Part shown: one piece after another, positions 1 through 6,447 of the stretch
How the letters are laid out: every line of letters begins with the position of its first letter
Numbering within the stretch: position 1 is the first letter of the stretch
Source: Deltaproteobacteria bacterium
Lineage (GTDB): Bacteria; Desulfobacterota; Syntrophia; Syntrophales; Fen-1087
Reading direction: 5' to 3'
Assembly (NCBI GenBank): GCA_026388595.1
Contig: JAPLJM010000159.1
Span: 1-8,211, forward strand
DNA length: 8,211 bases
The notes under the pieces: model-generated
What the model saw: the letters and a program-made list of their open reading frames with translations, nothing else
Told to the model about the DNA's origin: nothing
The model's database searches: none
Position numbers and translations under genes: made by a program

Positions 1-424
1 AGAGTTGCGTATTGAGCATCCCCATGCACTTGGGCCCCAGAAAGCGGATCCCGTAGCGGTCTGCGGTTTCCTTCAGGCGATCTTCCATGGACCGGCCTTC
101 CGCACTGGTTTCCTTGAAGCCCGCAGTGATGACGATAGCCCGCTTGGTCCCGATTTTGCCGAAGTCTTCCAGAAGGGGAATTATCTGTTGCGTCGGCACC
201 ACCAGCAGGGCCAGATCGGGGGCTTCCGGCAGGTCCAAAACGGAGGCATAGGCCTTGTGGCCCAGCACCATTTTATCGGTGGGATGAATGGGGTAAAATT
301 TACCAGGGTAGCCATCCTTGATGATACTCAGGGCCTGCATGGTCCCCATCTTCATGGGGTTATTGCCGGCGCCTGCGGTAGCGATGGATCTGGGGTTCAT
401 CAGCAAATGCAGGGGATTTTCCAA
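1..424 (-). CDS. Acyl-CoA synthetase (NDP/ADP-forming), N-terminal part, cut by the window edge
   Basis: The gene reads leftward from a TTG at 422-424 and runs off the window at base 1, so about 141 N-terminal residues are visible. They form the CoA-binding (Rossmann-like) domain of ADP-forming acetyl/acyl-CoA synthetases: GAGNNPMKMG near residues 18-27, GYPGKFYPIHP near 38-48, a DLPEAPDLALLVVP stretch near 63-76, ITAGFKET near 98-105 and a RFLGPKCMG motif near 126-134. The family interconverts acyl-CoA, ADP and phosphate with the free acid, CoA and ATP in the cytoplasm; the phospho-His and ATP-grasp parts would lie outside the window. The TTG start is chosen because an AAAGGAG ribosome site lies 9 bases upstream and the first in-frame ATG (codon 9) would cut into the domain. 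The usual GPNC motif reads GPKC here. Substrate cannot be told. The family call is confident. Confidence 0.88.
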   Translation of the reverse strand, partial: MENPLHLLMNPRSIATAGAGNNPMKMGTMQALSIIKDGYPGKFYPIHPTDKMVLGHKAYASVLDLPEAPDLALLVVPTQQIIPLLEDFGKIGTKRAIVITAGFKETSAEGRSMEDRLKETADRYGIRFLGPKCMGMLNTQL

Positions 425-474
425 TATCCTTTTCTCCTTTCAAACGTGACCTTGAGAACTTTATTTGCGCCGTG

Positions 475-503
475 ACCATAGGCAATCGAAGGGGGTCTGT
501 CAA
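475..503 (-). promoter_or_regulatory. Sigma70-type promoter of the acyl-CoA synthetase gene
   Basis: Read on the minus strand, TTGACA (503-498) is a perfect -35 box. It is followed by a 17-base spacer and TATGGT (480-475) as the -10 box. The predicted start of transcription is near 468, giving a leader of about 45 bases to the TTG start at 424. The -35 box contains one of three TTGAC half-sites in this region. No experimental support is available from sequence alone. Confidence 0.55.
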
Positions 504-525
504 GCAGAATTGACTTGTATGTCAA
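499..525. promoter_or_regulatory. Operator-like array of three TTGAC half-sites
   Basis: The sequence reads GTCAA (499-503), six bases, TTGAC (510-514), six bases, GTCAA (521-525). The half-sites alternate in orientation and repeat every 11 bases, about one helical turn. The array overlaps the -35 box of the leftward promoter and a possible rightward -35 (TTGACT at 510-515, 16 bases before TATTTT at 532-537). This is what a regulator site between divergent genes could look like. TTGAC is also simply a good -35 sequence, so coincidence of stacked promoters is a real alternative. The rest of the 425-697 gap shows no gene. Confidence 0.3.
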
Positions 526-631
526 CTTTTCTATTTTATGATCCCTATCCCATTTTAAGCTTTACAAAAACCCTCTTTGTCGTTTAAGGATAAACTGGTC
601 CCGATGGCCGGGGCGGTAGAATAAATTTTAA

Positions 632-681
632 TCTCCGTCCTTTCCCAGGATTTTCATTTTTAAACAGCTTTCAGACGGGGA
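632..681 (+). promoter_or_regulatory. Possible leader stem-loop covering the trxB-like ribosome site
   Basis: TCTCCGTC (632-639) can pair with GACGGGGA (674-681) over 8 bp, including one G-U pair, around a 34-base loop. The right arm covers the first part of the GGGGAGG ribosome site of the thioredoxin reductase gene. If formed, it could limit translation. The large loop makes the fold weak, so this is only a candidate. Confidence 0.22.
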
Positions 682-697
682 GGTGTTCATAACGCCA

Positions 698-1663
698 ATG
701 ATGGAAAAACAGATTCCCGAGCATGTCTATGACCTTGTGATCGTCGGAGGCGGGGCCGCCGGATTTACGGCCGGTCTATATGGCGCACGGTCCGGGCTCA
801 AAACGCTGCTTCTGGAGGGAGCGTCCACGGTCAGCCAGATCACCGTGACGGATATGATCGAGAATTATCCCGGGATTCCGGAAGGCGCCAGTGGGTTCGA
901 TCTGATTGAGAGGTTTAAAAAACAGGCCCTTCAATTCGGCATGATTTCGGTCAGCGGCGATGTCGAATCCATGAACAGGAAACAATGGGGGGCTGTGGAA
1001 GGTTGGGAAGTTCGCACCGGCGATCAGCATTATGAGGCGCTGGCGGTGATCATCGCCACGGGGGCGCACTGGCGGCGGCTGGGTGTGCCCGGTGAGGAAG
1101 CATTTATCGGGAAAGGGGTTTCCTTCTGTGCGACCTGCGACGGTCCCTTTTACCGGAATAGGAGTGTCGTCGTGGTGGGCGGCGGCAACACGGCGGTCCA
1201 GGAGGCCATTTTTCTCACCCATTTTGCCAATAAGGTGACCATGGTCCACCGGCGGGATCGCCTGCGGGCGACAGGCGTCCTCGCGCAGCGGGCCTTTGCC
1301 AACCCGAAAATTGATTTTGCCTGGAACGCCGTCGTTGACGAAATCACCGGATCCGAAGGGGTTCAGGGTGTCCGGATCCGGGATGTCAAAACATCTGAAA
1401 CCCGTGTCCTGCCGGCCGAGGGCGTTTTTATCTTCGTCGGGCTCATTCCCAATACAGACGTTGTCCGCGGCCTCGTCGAACTGGATCAGGACGGCCATAT
1501 TCTGGTGGACGGGAACATGCAGACTTCGGCAAAAGGCATTTTTGCCGGCGGCGACTGCACCCGCAAGCTCCTCAGGCAGGTCATCACCGCCTGCGGTGAC
1601 GGGGCGACGGCGGCCTATGCGGCCCAGCTCTATGTTGAAGATCTGAAAGGGGAATCCTATTAA
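698..1663 (+). CDS. trxB: Thioredoxin reductase (NADPH-dependent, TrxB-like)
   Basis: This 321-residue cytoplasmic flavoprotein passes electrons from NAD(P)H through FAD and an active-site disulfide to thioredoxin or a similar partner. Visible in order: FAD-binding VGGGAAG at residues 16-22, IENYPG near 54-59, redox-active CATC at 144-147, NAD(P)H-binding VGGGNTA near 160-166, the NADPH-preferring HRRDRLRA at 184-191, VFIFVGLIPNT near 243-253, and the C-terminal FAD motif FAGGDC at 283-288 followed by RQVITACGDG. Length is normal for the family. ATG 698 is preferred over the upstream in-frame GTG at 683, because that GTG lies inside the GGGGAGGTG ribosome site that serves 698 (spacing about 12). 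The stop codon abuts the lgt start, so the two are very likely cotranscribed. Thioredoxin itself is not in the window, and other low-molecular thiol partners are possible. Confidence 0.93.
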   Translation: MMEKQIPEHVYDLVIVGGGAAGFTAGLYGARSGLKTLLLEGASTVSQITVTDMIENYPGIPEGASGFDLIERFKKQALQFGMISVSGDVESMNRKQWGAVEGWEVRTGDQHYEALAVIIATGAHWRRLGVPGEEAFIGKGVSFCATCDGPFYRNRSVVVVGGGNTAVQEAIFLTHFANKVTMVHRRDRLRATGVLAQRAFANPKIDFAWNAVVDEITGSEGVQGVRIRDVKTSETRVLPAEGVFIFVGLIPNTDVVRGLVELDQDGHILVDGNMQTSAKGIFAGGDCTRKLLRQVITACGDGATAAYAAQLYVEDLKGESY

Positions 1664-2515
1664 ATGTTTGCTGAGTGGCAGCACCTTCCCGGATATCTCA
1701 ATCCAAATCTGCTTGAATTCGGCGCCTTTAAAATCCGCTATTACAGCGTCATGTATCTTGTGGCCTTTGCCCTGACCTACATCCTCGTCATGTATCGGAT
1801 AAAAAAGGAACATTACGATTACTCATCGGAAACGATTCAGGATTATTTCGTCTGGGCCATCCTCGGTTTGATCCTTGGCGCCCGGCTGGGTTATGTTCTG
1901 TTTTATAATTTTTCGTACTACCTGGGGCACCCGCTGGAAATCTTTCTGCCCTTTGATTTTACGAACGGCATCCGCTTTATCGGGATCAGCGGCATGTCCT
2001 ATCACGGCGGGGCCATCGGCGTCCTGTGTGCAACCCTGATCTTTTGCCGCCGCCACCGGATTGACTTCTGGCGCCTGGCCGATCTTTTCATTCCGGCGAT
2101 CCCCCTGGGATACACCTTCGGCCGCATCGGGAACTTCATCAACGGAGAACTCTATGGACGGGTGACCTCCTCAGCCTGGGGCATGATCTTTCCGCAGGAT
2201 CCGTTGCAGGCCGTGAGACATCCGTCCCAGCTCTATGAGGCCTTTTTTGAGGGGCTGGCGCTCTTTGCCGTCCTCTGGGTGATCCGGAAGAGAAGTCCCT
2301 TTGACGGCTTTCTGCTCGCACTCTATATTATGGGTTACGGACTGGTTCGTTTCTTCATCGAATTCTATCGCGAACCGGACGCACAGTTAGGGTTTGTCTG
2401 GGCATCGCTCAGCATGGGGCAAGTCCTTTGTCTGCTGATGATGGCCGTGGGGGCGGCGATCCTGATCTGGCGGCATTACGCCGTCGGTACGGAGCTGGCC
2501 CTGAAAAAGCGCTGA
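1664..2515 (+). CDS. lgt: Phosphatidylglycerol--prolipoprotein diacylglyceryl transferase
   Basis: Lgt moves a diacylglyceryl group from phosphatidylglycerol to the lipobox cysteine of prolipoproteins, the first step of lipoprotein maturation, in the inner membrane. The 283-residue product has several hydrophobic segments and the family signature GRIGNFINGELYG at residues 153-165, whose Arg and Asn match the essential residues known in the E. coli enzyme. It also has SYHGG near 112-116 (catalytically important His), RHPSQLYEA near 185-193, FYREPDAQLG near 234-243 and a C-terminal SMGQ near 250-253. The ATG directly follows the TAA of the thioredoxin reductase gene with no gap, and AAGGGG about 11-13 bases upstream could serve as its ribosome site, so translational coupling is likely. 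Length and motifs are complete; nothing looks damaged. Confidence 0.96.
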   Translation: MFAEWQHLPGYLNPNLLEFGAFKIRYYSVMYLVAFALTYILVMYRIKKEHYDYSSETIQDYFVWAILGLILGARLGYVLFYNFSYYLGHPLEIFLPFDFTNGIRFIGISGMSYHGGAIGVLCATLIFCRRHRIDFWRLADLFIPAIPLGYTFGRIGNFINGELYGRVTSSAWGMIFPQDPLQAVRHPSQLYEAFFEGLALFAVLWVIRKRSPFDGFLLALYIMGYGLVRFFIEFYREPDAQLGFVWASLSMGQVLCLLMMAVGAAILIWRHYAVGTELALKKR

Positions 2516-2621
2516 AAGGGCGCCGGGCGCTGAAGGCAAAAGCAGGCCCCTGAGGGTTGTTGCGATCTGGCGGACAAGCAAGAACAAAAACATGGTCATA
2601 AACAAAGGAGGATACCAAGAC

Positions 2622-3161
2622 ATGACGAAAGAAGAAAAGATTGAAGCCATCAAGCAGCGGGCAAAGAAGAATTTCTCTTTGGGGTACAATTGTGCCGAGT
2701 GTGTAACGGAAGCTGTCCTGGCCTTTGTGGAGACGGGGTTGCCGCCGGAGGCCAAGAAAATGGCCACAGGTTTTGGCGGCGGCGTCGGCCTCTTCGGCGA
2801 TACCTGCGGTGCAGTGGCGGGAGCGGTGATTGCCGTGGGCGCCGTGCACGGCCGCGGTTCCCTGCCCGAAGGAGAGGGCCGGGAAGCCGTTAAAAAGGCA
2901 GCCGATCAACTGTATGGCAAACCGGGATTGTACCGGTTGTTCAATCAGATTCCCGTCCGGTTGAAGGAAAAATTCGGGGCCACCCTTTGCCGGGAATTGA
3001 CCACCCCCTGGCAGACCACCTGGCTCTGCCGCGATCATGCACTTTTTTGCCGCGATCTGATTACCGAAGCGGCGGGTCTGGCCGCGGAAATGGCCCTGTC
3101 CGATCGTGACGAGCTGGCGTCGAAGGCATTCGGGAGTAACGTCGAAAATCTGAAGGATTAG
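2622..3161 (+). CDS. C_GCAxxG_C_C family redox protein
   Basis: The 179-residue protein belongs to the putative redox-active C_GCAxxG_C_C family, whose biochemical role is not established. The family mark CGAVAG is at residues 62-67, preceded by FGGGVGLFGDT. Six cysteines are present: C24 and C27 in NCAEC, C62, C123, C136 and C143. The pattern suggests metal or disulfide chemistry, but no cofactor can be assigned from sequence. There is no signal peptide, so it is probably cytoplasmic. The ATG at 2622 is chosen because AAAGGAGG lies at 2604-2611, 10 bases upstream; an in-frame ATG at 2592 lies ahead of that site and has none of its own. It follows lgt by 106 bases and precedes the selenoprotein gene by 65 bases. 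Some family members are reported as selenoproteins; this one keeps Cys at the visible family positions. Confidence 0.85.
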   Translation: MTKEEKIEAIKQRAKKNFSLGYNCAECVTEAVLAFVETGLPPEAKKMATGFGGGVGLFGDTCGAVAGAVIAVGAVHGRGSLPEGEGREAVKKAADQLYGKPGLYRLFNQIPVRLKEKFGATLCRELTTPWQTTWLCRDHALFCRDLITEAAGLAAEMALSDRDELASKAFGSNVENLKD

Positions 3162-3163
3162 TA

Positions 3164-3209
3164 AAATGTCCTCCACCGCCCCTTCTTGGAAGGGGGGCGG
3201 AGGACATTT
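3164..3209 (+). terminator. Strong stem-loop between the Cys-rich redox gene and the selenoprotein gene
   Basis: AAATGTCCTCC (3164-3174) pairs perfectly with GGAGGACATTT (3199-3209). Inside it, CCCCTTC and GAAGGGG close a TTG loop, with a short interrupted region between. It begins two bases after the upstream stop and ends just before the GGGAGG ribosome site (3212-3217) of the next gene. No run of T follows, so it is not a standard intrinsic terminator. It could stop or slow polymerase, protect an upstream 3' end, or mark an mRNA processing site. The fold is confident, the role is not. Confidence 0.5.
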
Positions 3210-3226
3210 CCGGGAGGCTTAAAGCA

Positions 3227-4561
3227 ATGGCCAAAAACCTGGTGATCATCGGCGGTGGGGCGGCCGGTCCCTCTGTCGCTGCGGAAGCGAAAAGGGGCGA
3301 TCCATCGCTGAACATTACCATTGTTGAACAGGGGGAGCATGTCTCTTACGCCGCCTGACCCATGCCCTATTACATCGGCGATGTAATCAGGGATGACAAG
3401 CGGCTGGTGGCGAGGACGCCGGAGAAATTCCGGGAATCGGGCATCGATGTCCGGCTGCAGACCCGCGTGGACGATATTGACGCCGATGAACAGGTTGTGC
3501 GGCTGTCCGACGGAACGATCCTTGCCTATGATATCCTGGTGTTCGGAACGGGGACGACGCCTTTTGTCCCTGCCATTCCGGGAATCGATCTGGAGGGCGT
3601 CTTTGTCCTGAAGAAGCTGTCGGATGCCCTGCACATCAAATCCTATCTGAAGGAAAAACAATGCCGGAAAGCCCTGATCGTCGGCGCCGGTTTCATCGGT
3701 ATGGAGATGACCGAAGCCCTCCGGGGCTTGGGGATCGAGACGCAGATTGTGCATCGAGGAACCGTTCCGGTGAACCGCTGGGATCCTGAACTGTCCAGCG
3801 TCATCCTGGAGGAACTGAGCCGCCGGGAGGTTCCTTTTTTAACCCGGATGGAGATCCAGTCGATCGAAAGGGGGAGAGATTATCACCTCCGCCTCAACAC
3901 CAACAAGGGCGAGCTGGAAGCGGATCTGATCCTGCTGGCGCTGGGTATCCGGCCGGATGTTACCCTGGCCAGGGAAGTCGGTCTGACCATCGGCCGGACA
4001 GGCGCAATTCAGGTCAATTTTTCCCAGCAGACCTCCCGGGAGGGCATTTATGCCGTGGGGGATTGCTGTGAGGCATTTCATCGTGTCAGCAAAAAGTGGG
4101 TCCATGTGCCGCTGGGGGATATTGCCAACAAACAGGGTCGGGTCGCAGGCCGCAATATCAGCGGTCGCCCGATGACTTTCCCCGGTATCGTGGGCGCCCA
4201 GTCCTTCGGGATTTTCAATCTGGAACTGGCCGCCACCGGAATCAATGAAAGGGAAGCTGTAGAGAGCGGCTTTCATCCGGTCAGCAGCATCACCTGGGGA
4301 AACGCCCTTGCCGGTCCCATGCCGAACCAAAAGAAGGTGGGTCTGAAGCTGATGGCCGACCGCTCCACCGGCCGGCTTTTGGGGGCGCAGGCAGTGGGTG
4401 AAACGGGTGTTGTCAGCCGGATCAATACCCTGTCAGTTGCTCTTTGGTCGGGATTGGGGATCGACGAGATCGGCTATCTCGATCTTGCTTATGCACCACC
4501 CTTCGGCGGGGCCTGGGATGTGATTCATATCGCCGCCCAGGCGCTGATGAGAAAGATGTAG
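3227..4561 (+). CDS. Selenocysteine-containing FAD/NAD(P)-disulfide reductase, CoA-disulfide reductase / NADH oxidase family
   Basis: Read through an in-frame TGA at 3356-3358 (codon 44), this is a 444-residue flavoprotein. Visible in order: FAD-binding IIGGGAAG at residues 7-14; SYAAUPMPYYIG at 40-51, where U is the TGA codon and the family has SYANCGLPYYIG or similar; NAD(P)H-binding VGAGFIG at 152-158; the second FAD motif IYAVGDCCE at 274-282; and the C-terminal dimerisation domain ending in DLAYAPPFGG near 419-428. In this family the Cys at that position is the redox-active residue: it forms a mixed disulfide with CoA in CoA-disulfide reductase or a sulfenic acid in NADH oxidase. A selenolate would replace it here. 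The ATG at 3227 has GGGAGG nine bases upstream, whereas the ATG at 3362 just after the TGA has none and would lack the first FAD motif. A stem-loop fitting a SECIS lies directly downstream of the TGA. The substrate could be CoA disulfide, a polysulfide, oxygen or another thiol and cannot be fixed. The alternative is a nonsense mutation or read error in a Cys codon. Confidence 0.85.
3356..3392 (+). promoter_or_regulatory. UGA recoding site with bacterial SECIS stem-loop
   Basis: TGA at 3356-3358 is followed by CCCT (3365-3368) and ATTACATC (3369-3376), loop GGC (3377-3379), GATGTAAT (3380-3387), one bulged C (3388) and AGGG (3389-3392). This gives 8 perfect base pairs under the loop, then 4 more below the bulge. 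The apical loop begins 18 bases after the TGA and starts with G. Known bacterial SECIS elements lie inside the coding region just after the UGA, with a small loop holding a G near its start and roughly 16-37 bases between UGA and loop. They are bound by SelB. The same bases encode the conserved PYYIGD stretch. Confidence 0.8.
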
Positions 4562-4575
4562 TACGCCGATTCAAT

Positions 4576-4751
4576 AAAATGAGACCTTTGAAAAATGGCT
4601 TCGCCGCGGCTCAAAATCTTTTTCGCTTGAAATATGATAACGCTTAAATATTTTTGAAATCGATGAATTAGTCTAATTTCTGGAAATGCGAAAAATCTTT
4701 GATTCGCCGCTTGCGAACCATTTTTCGCCGGTTATGCAAAGATCTCAAAAT
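4576..4751. mobile_element. MITE-like palindromic element with 5-bp target duplication
   Basis: The element core spans 4581-4746 (166 bp). Its ends are GAGACCTTTG (4581-4590) and CAAAGATCTC (4737-4746), inverted repeats with 9 of 10 bases matching. It is flanked by the direct repeat AAAAT at 4576-4580 and 4747-4751. Further in, AAAAATGG (4591-4598) faces CCATTTTT (4718-4725), and the inverted similarity continues imperfectly through TTCGC and TTTTTCGC blocks on both sides. There is no coding capacity, and the middle is more AT-rich than its neighbours. This fits a miniature inverted-repeat element moved by a transposase elsewhere. It fills most of the 253-base gap (4562-4814) between the selenoprotein and TerC genes. 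The parent family is not identified. Confidence 0.6.
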
Positions 4752-4814
4752 GTATTTCCTATGTCATGCGTGTGTGGATAGCGGCGATCAACGGTTAAGG
4801 GAAGGGAGTGGTCT

Positions 4815-5510
4815 TTGGATTTTGGCGTAATTGGAAGCATCAGCTTTACCTGGGAATTCGTTGCTGCCTTTCTCAGTATTGTGTGGATTGATCTCATCCT
4901 GGCCGGTGACAACGCGGTGGTCATTGCCCTGGCCGTCAAATCCCTCCCCGCCGGACAACGCCTGAAGGGGATCATCTTCGGGGCAGGGGCTGCGATTTTC
5001 CTGCGCATCCTCCTCACATTTTTTGCCGCTCAGCTCCTGCAAATTGAAATGATCAAGCTGATTGGCGGTATTCTGATCCTCTGGATTGCCGTCAAACTAT
5101 TGATTGAGGGGGCGCATCCCGCTGACGGCCACCGGGAAGCCAAGTCCTTCTGGCAGGCCATATGGATTATCGTCGTTGCGGACATCAGCATGTCCACAGA
5201 TAATGTACTGGCCGTGGCCGCGGCTTCGAATGGGAATCTCTTTCTTCTGATTTTCGGCCTGGGGCTCAGTATTCCCCTGATCGTTTTCACGAGCAATTAT
5301 CTGTCGCAACTGATGGACAGATATCCCCTTGTGATGTATATCGGCGCCGCCATCCTCGGCCGGATCGGCGGGGAAATGATCATGACAGATCCCATGATGG
5401 TCCGGGTTTTTCATCCGTCCATAACCCTCCAATACAGCGTGGAGGTGTTTTTTGTTATTGCAGTGATCGCTGTGGGAATGCTCTGGATCAGGCACAGGAA
5501 AGCCTCATGA
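4815..5510 (+). CDS. TerC/YjbE-family integral membrane protein
   Basis: The 231-residue protein has about seven hydrophobic segments and the two acidic membrane motifs of the TerC superfamily: DLILAGDN at residues 26-33 and DISMSTDN at 123-130, the latter followed by VLAVAA. Members of the YjbE/YkoY branch are linked to metal, chiefly manganese, export; TerC itself to tellurite resistance. Here a metal-ion transport role in the inner membrane is inferred. The start is a TTG at 4815 with GGGAG at 4804-4808, six bases upstream; no in-frame ATG lies nearby and the first motif needs this N-terminus. Some relatives are controlled by a yybP-ykoY manganese riboswitch, but I see none in the 60 bases between the preceding palindromic element and the gene. 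The methyltransferase gene follows after 48 bases. Confidence 0.87.
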   Translation: MDFGVIGSISFTWEFVAAFLSIVWIDLILAGDNAVVIALAVKSLPAGQRLKGIIFGAGAAIFLRILLTFFAAQLLQIEMIKLIGGILILWIAVKLLIEGAHPADGHREAKSFWQAIWIIVVADISMSTDNVLAVAAASNGNLFLLIFGLGLSIPLIVFTSNYLSQLMDRYPLVMYIGAAILGRIGGEMIMTDPMMVRVFHPSITLQYSVEVFFVIAVIAVGMLWIRHRKAS

Positions 5511-5558
5511 CGTGTCAAAGGCATCAACGGGATGTGAATCCATGGTCGCTATAATAAG

Positions 5559-6332
5559 ATGGAAATTCTGAAACCGCTCCGATCACAACTGAAGCTATGG
5601 GAACAACTTGATCAGGCTTCATTCCGCCGTGAGAAAGGCCTGTTTATAGCGGAGGGGCTCAAGGTCGTGGCCGAGCTCCTGAAGAGTGCATGGAAAATGA
5701 AGGCCTTGCTGATCCTGTCGGGCAGAGAGGACCACTGCACAGAGCTCTTGTCGGCCAATGCGGGGGAAGTCGATGTCTATTGCCTGAGTGAAAAGGAATG
5801 GCGTCGACTCAGCCAGGATAAAAATCCGGAAGGGATTATCGCGGTGGCCTCCGTTCCGGCCATGCCATCCATGGATGATCTGCCGGCCGGGCAGCATGAT
5901 CGCCTCCTGCTGCTCCATGAGATCAATAATCCCAACAATCTTGGTGCACTGCTCAGGACGGCGGATTGGTTCGGATTCAGGACGGTCCTGCTCAGCGCCG
6001 GATCGGTCGATTTTACCCACGCCAAGGTGGTTCGAACCGCCATGGGGAGCCTTTTTCATTTAACTGTGATTGCCGATGTGGATTTTAGCCTGATCCTGCC
6101 AATGCTCCGGAAATCCTGCAAGGTGGTTGGCAGCGATGTCCGAACGGGCATCATACCCCATCCCTGCACCGGAAGAACCGCTTTGCTTTTTGGAAGTGAG
6201 AGCCATGGTCTGCCTCAACATCTGATTGAGATGACCGACGAATGCTGGTGCATTCCGGGGACAGGAGAAGCTGAATCCCTCAGCCTGCCGCAGGCCGCCG
6301 CGGTCATGATGTATGCCTGCACGACGACATGA
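5559..6332 (+). CDS. SpoU/TrmH-family RNA 2'-O-methyltransferase
   Basis: This 257-residue SPOUT enzyme would methylate a ribose 2'-OH in tRNA or rRNA using S-adenosylmethionine. An N-terminal substrate-binding domain is suggested by GLFIAEGLKVVAE near 27-39. The C-terminal knotted domain shows motif 1, NNPNNLGALLRTAD (123-136, with N127 and R133), motif 2, LLFGSESHGLP (209-219, with E214), and motif 3, CIPGTGEAESLSLPQAAA (231-248). In motif 3 the usual SLN is SLS, so the normal Asn is Ser242. The start at 5559 is the only one: an in-frame TGA at 5535 leaves no other start codon. It has no clear ribosome site, so expression may depend on the upstream TerC gene 48 bases away. The target base cannot be named, and RlmB-like or TsnR-like functions are both possible. 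Confidence 0.88.
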   Translation: MEILKPLRSQLKLWEQLDQASFRREKGLFIAEGLKVVAELLKSAWKMKALLILSGREDHCTELLSANAGEVDVYCLSEKEWRRLSQDKNPEGIIAVASVPAMPSMDDLPAGQHDRLLLLHEINNPNNLGALLRTADWFGFRTVLLSAGSVDFTHAKVVRTAMGSLFHLTVIADVDFSLILPMLRKSCKVVGSDVRTGIIPHPCTGRTALLFGSESHGLPQHLIEMTDECWCIPGTGEAESLSLPQAAAVMMYACTTT

Positions 6333-6358
6333 CCATTCCCGGTGACCAGTCTTTCGCA

Positions 6359-6387
6359 TTGACGGATGACTCATCTTATCCTATACT
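6359..6387 (+). promoter_or_regulatory. Sigma70-type promoter ahead of the small membrane protein and cutA
   Basis: TTGACG (6359-6364), a 17-base spacer and TATACT (6382-6387) closely match the -35 and -10 consensus. Transcription would start near 6394, about 54 bases before the preferred ATG at 6448. The site lies just past the methyltransferase stop (6332), so the next genes appear to form a separate unit. Confidence 0.6.
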
Positions 6388-6447
6388 GACCCCCAAGTAT
6401 ATTATCAATCACGGAGCGTGACCATGGACGTTGATTCGGAGGCAAAA

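Noticed and set aside
5..475. Long open frame on the plus strand at the left edge
   Set aside because: It is the antisense shadow of the acyl-CoA synthetase gene; its translation shows no family features, while the minus strand does.
776..1813. 345-codon open frame on the minus strand
   Set aside because: It lies opposite thioredoxin reductase and lgt, both with complete motifs; the translation is compositionally odd and unrecognisable.
2509..2621. Terminator after lgt
   Set aside because: Only a short GCGCTGAA direct repeat and very weak pairings are present; no stem with a T-run.
2409..3176. 255-codon open frame on the minus strand
   Set aside because: Antisense to lgt and the C_GCAxxG_C_C gene, which have good ribosome sites and motifs.
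3227..3358. Simple nonsense-mutated pseudogene
   Set aside because: The TGA falls exactly at the redox Cys, the rest of the frame is intact over 400 codons, and a SECIS-like hairpin follows at the correct distance. A read error cannot be excluded without the raw data.
3158..3754. 198-codon open frame on the minus strand, opposite the selenoprotein gene
   Set aside because: Antisense shadow with no recognisable domain; the plus strand shows a continuous flavoprotein apart from the TGA.
3362..4561. Flavoprotein gene starting at ATG 3362
   Set aside because: There is no ribosome site before this ATG, and it would lack the N-terminal FAD motif and active-site residue, both encoded in the same frame just upstream.
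4752..4814. yybP-ykoY manganese riboswitch before the TerC-like gene
   Set aside because: Such elements are known for relatives, but the gap is too short and the characteristic paired motifs are not visible.
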